Source: Acidimicrobiia bacterium
GTDB lineage: Bacteria > Actinomycetota > Acidimicrobiia > IMCC26256 > BP-133
NCBI GenBank assembly: GCA_025934385.1
Contig: JAICYE010000183.1
Coordinates: forward strand, 1 to 5,525
Direction of reading: 5' to 3'
Length of the DNA stretch: 5,525 bases
How positions within the stretch are numbered: position 1 is the first letter of the stretch; every line of letters begins with the position of its first letter. This document shows positions 1 to 4,165 of this stretch, piece by piece. The position numbers and the translations under genes were made by a program. A model generated the notes under the pieces. The model was not told the DNA's origin. It saw only the letters and a program-made list of their open reading frames with translations, and searched no databases.

Positions 1-555
1 AGCGCCGCTGCGAGTACGGAGGCGACCACGGCCACCACCGCGGCGGCCGCCGCCGGCAACAAGACCGATCAGACGATCGCCCGGACGGCCGCCTCGCTGG
101 AGAACTTCGCCGTAGCGGTCTACGACAAGGCGATCACGAACGCCGCCGCCCTCAAGATCAGCGATCCGGTGGCCAAGGCCGCCGTGCTGTTCAAGAGCCA
201 GCACGACGAGCACGCCAAGGCCTTCAACGCCGCCGCCACCCAGCTCGGCGGCCAGCCCTACACCGATCCCAACCCGACGGCAGCCAAGGCCTTCGCTGAC
301 AAGATCGCCGCCCTCAAGACGGAGCAGGACGTCCTCAACTTCGCCTTCGCCCTGGAACAGATCGCCGCCGAGACCTACCAGGGCGTCGGCATGAAGCTGT
401 CCACCCCGATGCTGCGCCAGACGGCCATGACGGTGGGCGGCGTCGAGGCCCGCCACATGGCCATCCTGGCCCACTTCATCACCCCGCCGATGACCGTCCC
501 AGCCGTCGCCTTCCAGCCGACCGACAAGGCAGTCGACGCCTCGTTCTACGTCTGA
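1..555 (+). CDS. Ferritin-like domain protein, 3' part (start lies left of the window)
   Basis: The frame is open from base 1 to the TGA at 553-555, giving 184 visible codons. The internal GTG at 169 is not the start, because similar coding sequence continues upstream of it to the window edge. Residues 1-20 are an Ala/Thr-rich low-complexity stretch, typical of a linker after a signal peptide or lipobox. Residues about 25-160 are mainly helical and show the ferritin-like two-helix-pair pattern: Glu34 in LENFAVAVY, a QHDEH segment at 67-71, Glu119 and Glu124 in LEQIAAETY, and a canonical ExxH (E149-A-R-H152). The first half has HxxH where a strict ExxH would be expected, so metal binding may be altered. 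The family includes ferritin_2/DUF4439-type proteins, often exported in actinobacteria. A role in metal storage or redox protection is family-level inference. The C-terminal tail (about 161-184) has no recognised domain. Confidence is high for the fold and low for a precise function. Confidence 0.8.
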   Translation, partial: SAAASTEATTATTAAAAAGNKTDQTIARTAASLENFAVAVYDKAITNAAALKISDPVAKAAVLFKSQHDEHAKAFNAAATQLGGQPYTDPNPTAAKAFADKIAALKTEQDVLNFAFALEQIAAETYQGVGMKLSTPMLRQTAMTVGGVEARHMAILAHFITPPMTVPAVAFQPTDKAVDASFYV

Positions 556-584
556 GCGACTCGTTCCTGATCCACGCGCACGAG

Positions 585-621
585 GAGAGGGGAGCAGGCC
601 CGGCTGGCCTGCTCCCCTCTC
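585..621. terminator. Perfect 16-bp hairpin, likely bidirectional terminator
   Basis: GAGAGGGGAGCAGGCC (585-600) and its exact reverse complement (606-621) flank a 5-nt loop, CGGCT. It begins 29 bp after the stop of the ferritin-like gene. No T-run follows on either strand, so it would be a U-less hairpin terminator of the kind proposed for high-GC actinobacteria. A minus-strand remnant ends at 661 on the other side, so the hairpin may once have served two converging genes. A smaller GCCCG/CGGGC hairpin lies at 627-638. Confidence 0.65.
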
Positions 622-660
622 GCGTCGCCCGTTCGGGCATGCGCTTCCCGAGCCGGTGGC

Positions 661-777
661 TCAGGAAACGTTGCTGCCGTTCCCCGGGACGTCGATCTTG
701 AACGTGCCGTCCTTGGCCGTGACGGTGTGATTGAAGCCGTCGTTGTTGACGTCGCCGGCCAGATTGATGAGACCATC
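661..777 (-). pseudogene. Remnant of a possible plastocyanin/cupredoxin-like protein
   Basis: Read on the minus strand, 38 codons end at a TGA (661-663) and contain VNNDGFNHTVTAKDGTF. This resembles the cupredoxin segment carrying the first copper-ligand His (pattern Nnd..HTVTa.DG.F), followed by IDVPGNGS, which resembles the strand before the PGTY turn. The second half of a cupredoxin (PGxYxYxCxxHxxM, with the Cys, His and Met ligands) is missing, because the frame stops right after GSNVS. Reading through the stop does not recover it. The frame stays open upstream to about 860, but I see no plausible start codon or ribosome site and the upstream residues (WSPARWHG) look non-coding. It is best read as a decayed fragment lacking both ends. 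An alternative is a dockerin/EF-hand-like calcium loop, since DVNNDG fits D-x-N-x-D-G. Both readings rest on short motifs. Confidence 0.35.
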
Positions 778-1140
778 TGCCCCCTCCCCAACGGCCCCAT
801 GCCACCTGGCCGGCGACCATGCAAGGAGCGACCGCGTTGCGGCCGACCCTCCAATTGCATTCGGAGCCCGGCGACCAGATGGATGGCCCTGAAGGCGGCG
901 GTGGCTGACTGGGGTTTAACGGCTCGAGCAGGCGGCCAGTGCCGGGGTCATGTCACTGACCGGTCCGGGCTACCGGTCTCAACCATTGGACCCAGCGGTG
1001 GACTGCTATCTCATCGTCGACCGAACCGAGCGCCATTGCCCAATGGGCGGACCTGAACCGCTTGCCCACGCCCCCCAGTTCCTCACCCAATCCAAGGACC
1101 TGTTCAAACTTTCTCTGCTACATCAAGAAAGCATGCCTCG
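778..1140. other. Intergenic stretch with no recognisable gene
   Basis: I find no convincing gene here. The frames on both strands are short, lack ribosome sites and show no family motif. The bases look less GC-extreme than the flanking genes, especially 1075-1130, with runs such as caaactttctctgctac. This fits old, decaying or acquired DNA. A fragment of a transposase or other gene cannot be excluded, but I could not recognise one. Confidence 0.5.
958..978. repeat. Small perfect inverted repeat
   Basis: GACCGGT (958-964) and ACCGGTC (972-978) form a 7-bp perfect stem around a 7-nt loop. It lies in otherwise unassigned DNA, not next to a recognisable gene end or promoter, so its role is unknown. 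It may be a chance structure in GC-rich sequence. Confidence 0.35.
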
Positions 1141-1164
1141 CCGGCGGGTCTCTCAGCCCGCCGG
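1141..1164 (-). terminator. Hairpin just downstream of the toxin-antitoxin operon
   Basis: CCGGCGGG (1141-1148) pairs perfectly with CCCGCCGG (1157-1164) around an 8-nt loop. On the minus strand it starts 4 nt after the antitoxin stop codon (1169-1171), where a terminator for the operon would sit. The downstream minus-strand sequence has only a weak T-rich patch (GCTTTCTT) several bases later, so it is not a canonical intrinsic terminator. Confidence 0.5.
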
Positions 1165-1168
1165 GTAA

Positions 1169-1498
1169 TCACCCTGCTTGCCTCTCTTTTCCCGACGCCC
1201 GCTGAATGCTGCGCGCGGCCCGCATGCTCCGCTCGAGGGACTCCATGAGATCACCAACGGCGGCCGAGGGTTCAGGTTCGTCGAGGCGTTCGAGGACCCA
1301 CATGCGGGCCAACTGCGTGACACCGATGCCGGCGGCACCAGCTCTCTGGCGGAGCCGCTCAATGTCATCCGCGTCAAACCGCACGGACAGGGCACTCTTC
1401 GGTTCTCGTGCGACTCGGACCTCGGCCTGACGCAGTGCGGTCAGGTCGAACTCGCCCTCCTCGAAGGCATCAACGTCCGGGTCTTGCCGTGGAGTCAT
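1169..1498 (-). CDS. Ribbon-helix-helix (CopG-type) antitoxin, partner of the BrnT-like toxin
   Basis: This 109-residue protein should neutralise the toxin encoded just upstream and, as RHH antitoxins do, repress the shared promoter. Residues about 35-41 (SALSVRF) match the RHH DNA-contacting beta strand. Residues 42-54 (DADDIERLRQRAG) form helix 1 and 57-72 (GIGVTQLARMWVLERL) helix 2, with the usual small-residue turn between them. The acidic N-terminus (10-19, AFEEGEFDLT) and the Arg/Ala-rich C-terminal helix (about 82-104) flank this core. One of them probably contacts the toxin. The ATG overlaps the toxin stop in an ATGA (1495-1498), indicating translational coupling. Toxin-first order is typical of brnTA operons. 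It does not closely match the classic BrnA sequence, so I call it only an RHH antitoxin. The pairing rests on both fold and context. Confidence 0.8.
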   Translation of the reverse strand: MTPRQDPDVDAFEEGEFDLTALRQAEVRVAREPKSALSVRFDADDIERLRQRAGAAGIGVTQLARMWVLERLDEPEPSAAVGDLMESLERSMRAARSIQRASGKERQAG

Positions 1499-1794
1499 GC
1501 GTCGCCCTCCTTCAGCTGATCGTAGGTCTGCCGCTCCTTCGTCGTCAGAGGGCGGGCGGTCAGGACATAGCTCGCACCCTGTGAGGTCGGAGTGTCGAGA
1601 TAGACGGCGAGACCCCGGCCGGCGGTGGTCACACCGAAAGCCGCGACCCGGCCTGGCCGACTTGGCTGGTCGAAGTCGAAGAACAGCCCCGAGCCGCCGA
1701 ACACGACCTCCTCCACCTCTGGAACCGTGACGTTGTGCCGGGCGATGTGGGCGATGTTCTGGTCATCCCACAACAGCTCGGTGATCTCCACCAC
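1495..1794 (-). CDS. brnT: BrnT-family ribonuclease toxin
   Basis: This 99-residue protein has the usual BrnT length and is the first gene of the operon. BrnT toxins are RelE-like ribonucleases that block translation until bound by the antitoxin. The matching signatures are the N-terminal W9-D10 followed by IAHIARHNVTVPEVEEVVF (14-32; family pattern N...H.V...E...vF), and the C-terminal YVLTARPLTTKERQTY (76-91), equivalent to the family's iisAR.at..Er..Y with Arg81, Lys86, Glu87 and Arg88. The central segment is longer and less conserved. The start is one of two adjacent GTG codons (1794-1792 or 1791-1789). No Shine-Dalgarno precedes them. Instead a -10-like hexamer ends 6 bp upstream, implying a leaderless mRNA. 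The 3' end overlaps the antitoxin by 4 bp. The first 32 bases overlap the tail of the decayed frame at 1763-2017. Confidence 0.82.
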   Translation of the reverse strand: MVEITELLWDDQNIAHIARHNVTVPEVEEVVFGGSGLFFDFDQPSRPGRVAAFGVTTAGRGLAVYLDTPTSQGASYVLTARPLTTKERQTYDQLKEGDA

Positions 1795-2017
1795 CGAGTA
1801 ATCGTATCACAAACGTATGACAGTCTGCGCCCGGACAGTGTCGCTCGCAAGCGGTACGTACGAGCGGTCCGCCCGCGGTGTGACAACGCATGTGCCTTGT
1901 CGGGCCCGTACAGGCGATGCCGGCCGCGCGGTCCAGGTGCTGAAGGACGTCGTGGGCGTCGAGTTCGAGCTCCCGAGCTTGGGCCGCAGCCTCCGGATTG
2001 ACGATGTACCTCGCCAT
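1763..2017 (-). pseudogene. Small frame that looks like an internally deleted gene (N- and C-terminal ends joined)
   Basis: The minus-strand ATG at 2017-2015 opens an 84-codon frame. Its first 33 residues look coding: MARYIVNPEAAAQAREL (1-17) followed by ELDAHDVLQHLDRAAG (18-33). To me the first part resembles the N-terminus, and the second the last helix, of a longer bacterial protein family of unknown function, with the middle missing. This is from memory and was not searched. The join falls on a tandem Glu-Leu encoded by GAGCTCGAACTCGA (minus strand, about 1972-1959), a short imperfect direct repeat that could have mediated an in-frame deletion. After residue 33 the sequence is Cys/His/Arg-rich (IACTGPTRHMRCHTAGG) with no domain appearance. 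It reads out of frame into the toxin's first 32 bases, as if the native stop had been lost. A weak AGGG lies 13 bp before the ATG. It could instead be a real small protein, but its odd tail argues against that. Confidence 0.4.
1801..1818 (-). promoter_or_regulatory. Extended -10 promoter and direct-repeat operator of the toxin-antitoxin operon
   Basis: On the minus strand TGATACGAT (1809-1801) fits an extended -10 (TGn plus TACGAT). The hexamer ends 6 bp before the GTG at 1794, so transcription would begin at or next to the start codon. No good -35 is seen at 16-18 bp, which an extended -10 can tolerate. The motif CGTAT on the + strand (1803-1807 and 1814-1818) is repeated with an 11-bp period, one helical turn. 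It overlaps the -10, a suitable site for two RHH dimers. The operator role is inference. Confidence 0.45.
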
Positions 2018-2135
2018 GGGGTGATTCTGCCCTGGGAACACTCGCACTCGGGATCGATGAGTCTCGGCACCGACAGTCGTCTCAGTCCACAGGCTCCCCG
2101 GGGCCAGCGCACGAGACGAGACAGCGGAGGACACC

Positions 2136-2948
2136 ATGACGACCACGCCCGGCAACGCCAGCCGCGACCTCCCGGGCAAGCCGCCCGTCGTCGACCTGGC
2201 CACGTGGCAGGCGGCGCGCCAGGAGCTGCTGGTCCGGGAGAAGGCGCACACCCGTGAGGGCGACGCGATCGCCGCGGCCCGGCGGCGGCTGCCGATGGTC
2301 GAGTTGGACGGCGCGGTCGAGGTCACCGGCGTTGGCGGGCCGGTCCCGTTCCTCGACCTGTTCCAGGGTCGCGACGAGCTCGTGGTCTACAAGCACATGT
2401 GGTACGACGGCGCGCCGCACCAGGGGCAGTGCGAGGGCTGCACCACCACGGCCTGGCACGTGAAGGACGCCGTCTACCTCAACGCCCGGGGCGTCTCGTT
2501 CGCCGTCCTGACCTCGGGCCGCTGGAGCGAGGTGGCACCCTACGTCGAGTTCATGGGCTACACCCAGCCCTGGTACTCGGTGCGGGGCGTGGAGGCGCCG
2601 GTCGGCGGAGACATGGGGCACATCGTCTGTTTCCTGCGCCACGGCGACCGCGTGTTCCTCACCTACTCCACGACGGGCCGGGGCAACGAACCGGTCAACG
2701 GCTCCTTGAGCCTGCTCGACATGACGCCCTACGGCCGCCGCGAGGCGTGGGAGGACTACCCCGAGGGTTGGCCCGAGGCCGCTGCGGCCGACTCGCCGGT
2801 CGGTGGGCACGGCTCGCCGATCTGCTGGTACTGGCGCTCGGACGCCGGCGGCGTCGCCACCTGGGGCCCGACCAGCCGGCCCGTGCCGCAGTGGACCCGC
2901 CCCGGAGCGACCCCCGTGGAGAGCCTCGGACGCCAGGGCCACCACTGA
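2136..2948 (+). CDS. DUF899 family thioredoxin-like protein
   Basis: This 270-residue, probably cytoplasmic protein has the main DUF899 landmarks in order. These are the N-terminal VDLATWQAARQELLVREKAHTR segment (19-40 region), RRRLPMVEL (49-57), the strand-turn VPFLDLFQGRDELVVYKHMW (70-89), a CxxC at Cys99-Cys102 (QCEGC), a predicted thioredoxin-like core through FAVLTSGRWSEV, MGYTQPWYSVRG (140-151), VFLTYSTTGRG (173-183), and LLDMTPYGRREAWED (193-207). The family is thioredoxin-like with no firmly established reaction, so a thiol-redox role is inference from the CxxC. The tail (about 208-270) is Trp/Pro-rich (PICWYWRS; GPTSRPVPQW) and less familiar. No signal peptide is seen. The start is set by GGAGG at 2126-2130, 5 nt before ATG. 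A GGGAACA at 2034-2040 could be an ECF-type -35, but I see no convincing partner -10. The gene ends 32 bp before the ATPase and overlaps that gene's -35. Confidence 0.88.
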   Translation: MTTTPGNASRDLPGKPPVVDLATWQAARQELLVREKAHTREGDAIAAARRRLPMVELDGAVEVTGVGGPVPFLDLFQGRDELVVYKHMWYDGAPHQGQCEGCTTTAWHVKDAVYLNARGVSFAVLTSGRWSEVAPYVEFMGYTQPWYSVRGVEAPVGGDMGHIVCFLRHGDRVFLTYSTTGRGNEPVNGSLSLLDMTPYGRREAWEDYPEGWPEAAAADSPVGGHGSPICWYWRSDAGGVATWGPTSRPVPQWTRPGATPVESLGRQGHH

Positions 2949-2972
2949 CTCGTTTACAGTAGTCGCTATAAT
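2945..2972 (+). promoter_or_regulatory. Sigma-70-type promoter of the ATPase gene, leaderless
   Basis: A perfect TATAAT lies at 2967-2972. Sixteen bp upstream is CTGACT (2945-2950), four of six matches to TTGACA, overlapping the stop codon of the DUF899 gene. The start GTG at 2981 lies 8 bp after the -10, so the transcript should begin at or within a base or two of the start codon, with no room for a ribosome site. Leaderless mRNAs are common in actinobacteria. Confidence 0.6.
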
Positions 2973-2979
2973 AGCGACT
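2961..2979. promoter_or_regulatory. Perfect palindromic operator over the -10 of the ATPase gene
   Basis: AGTCGCTA (2961-2968), TAA (2969-2971), TAGCGACT (2972-2979) is an 8+3+8 perfect inverted repeat. It covers the whole TATAAT and ends 1 bp before the GTG. A dimeric regulator bound here would block RNA polymerase. The downstream protein has its own winged helix, so autoregulation is a natural but unproven reading. As RNA it would mostly lie upstream of the predicted transcription start, so a DNA-level operator fits better than a terminator. Confidence 0.6.
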
Positions 2980-2980
2980 G

Positions 2981-4129
2981 GTGGAATCGAAGAACCCTTT
3001 CCGGTACGGCGCCCCGGTGGAGGCGGCCAGCTTCTGCGACCGGGCGGCGGAACTCGACGCCCTCACCGGGCGGATGGGCGACAGCATCCACGCCTTCGTC
3101 CTCTCGCCCCGGCGCTACGGCAAGACGTCGCTGCTGCTCGAGGCGCTGCGCCGCTTCCGCAAGGCGGGCGGGCGGGGCGGCTACGCCAACCTGCTGCTGT
3201 GCACCACCGAGGCCGAGGTGGCCGGCGTCGTCCTGACCGCGGTGGTACGGGAGGTGCTGCGGCCCGTCGGGCGGACCCGCCACACCCTGGAGGACGTCGT
3301 CCGCCACCTGCGGGCCGCCCCCACCATCGACGTGGGGCCGGACGGGAACGTGTCGATCAGCCTCCAGCCGGCGACCGGCGCCGAGCGGTGGTACGAGGTG
3401 CTGGAGGACGCCGTCGCCCTGCTGGAACGGGCCGGGGAACGGCACCCGGCGGCGCTCGTCCTCGACGAGTTCCAGCAGGTGGCCGAGATCGGGCCGAAGG
3501 GCCTCGGCGGCGCCTTCAAGGCGCTGGCCGACCAAGCCCGGGACACGAGCCTGGTGTTCGCCGGCTCCCGCCTGTCGGTGATGGAGCGCCTGACCCGGGC
3601 CCGGGGGGCACCCCTGCTCGGCATGGGCGAGACGTTCGACCTCGGCGTCGTGCCGGAGGACGAGATGAGCGCCCACCTCGTGGGCCGGGCCCGCCAGGGC
3701 GGCAAGCGGCTGGCCCGGGCCGACGCCCGGGCGCTCTACCGCCGGGCCGACGCAGTCCCCAACGACGTGCAGTGGCTGGCCCACGCCGCCTTCGAGGTCG
3801 CCGGCGACACGATCGACGAGGCGGCCATCGACGCCGGCCTCGCCTCGATCGTCCGCCGTCAGGCGGGGTTCTTCGCCGAGCGCTACGAGTCGCTGGCGCC
3901 GTCGCAGCAGCGGATCGTGCGGGAGCTGGCCCGATCCCCCCGGGAGAAGGTCTACGCCAAGGCCTTCCTCGACGCCGTGATGGTGGCCAACGCCAACGCC
4001 GTCACCACCGCCCTGCGGGCCCTGGCGGAACAGGAGATCGCCCGGCGGGACGGCCGGCGGTGGCGGCTGGCCAGCCCGTTCTTCCGGGCCTGGCTCCTCG
4101 ACCGGCTCGACCCGTCGTCGACGGCCTGA
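2981..4129 (+). CDS. P-loop ATPase (ATPase_2/STAND-like) with C-terminal winged helix
   Basis: This is a 382-residue cytoplasmic ATPase. An NPFRYG.PV....F.DR..EL opening (5-25) is followed by the Walker A SPRRYGKTS (42-50), in which Ser replaces the first Gly of the textbook P-loop, as I recall for relatives of the SPRRYGKTS type. Walker B is AALVLDEF (157-164; catalytic Asp162-Glu163), and a sensor-1-like LVFAGSRLSVM spans 191-201. A helical lid follows (about 222-300), then a winged helix-turn-helix from about 304 (LAPSQQRIVRELA) to the wing and FFRAWLLDRL (367-376). This order matches the archaeal-type ATPase_2 family and its bacterial homologues, whose cellular roles are mostly unknown. 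The start is GTG 2981: an in-frame TAG at 2972-2974 excludes longer versions, and no Shine-Dalgarno is present, consistent with leaderless translation. It has its own promoter and operator, so it is probably transcribed alone. It converges with the gene ending at 4166, 36 bp away. Confidence 0.85.
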   Translation: MESKNPFRYGAPVEAASFCDRAAELDALTGRMGDSIHAFVLSPRRYGKTSLLLEALRRFRKAGGRGGYANLLLCTTEAEVAGVVLTAVVREVLRPVGRTRHTLEDVVRHLRAAPTIDVGPDGNVSISLQPATGAERWYEVLEDAVALLERAGERHPAALVLDEFQQVAEIGPKGLGGAFKALADQARDTSLVFAGSRLSVMERLTRARGAPLLGMGETFDLGVVPEDEMSAHLVGRARQGGKRLARADARALYRRADAVPNDVQWLAHAAFEVAGDTIDEAAIDAGLASIVRRQAGFFAERYESLAPSQQRIVRELARSPREKVYAKAFLDAVMVANANAVTTALRALAEQEIARRDGRRWRLASPFFRAWLLDRLDPSSTA

Positions 4130-4165
4130 GTGGCCATCGTCGTCGCCGTGCCGGGCCGTGCGGGC

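Noticed and set aside
727..1168. Plus-strand open frames in the intergenic region
   Set aside because: They have no ribosome site, no recognisable motif and irregular composition. None could be supported as a gene.
1842..1866. CGCTCG/CGAGCG inverted repeat with central GTACGTAC as a firm operator
   Set aside because: The arms are short, the centre is 13 bp, and it lies upstream of the -10. It is noted only as a possible second site.
2034..2065. GGGAACA as an ECF sigma-factor promoter for the DUF899 gene
   Set aside because: The -35-like motif is present, but no matching CGTT/GTT -10 is found at the required distance.
2082..2945. 287-codon minus-strand open frame opposite the DUF899 gene
   Set aside because: It is antisense to a well-supported family member, has no motif and is a product of GC-rich codon bias.
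2953..2958. TTTACA as the -35 of the ATPase promoter
   Set aside because: It lies only 8 bp from TATAAT, too close for sigma-70. CTGACT at 2945-2950 gives a proper 16-bp spacer.
2966..3784. 272-codon minus-strand open frame opposite the ATPase
   Set aside because: It is antisense to the Walker A/B-bearing frame and its composition is typical of a shadow frame.
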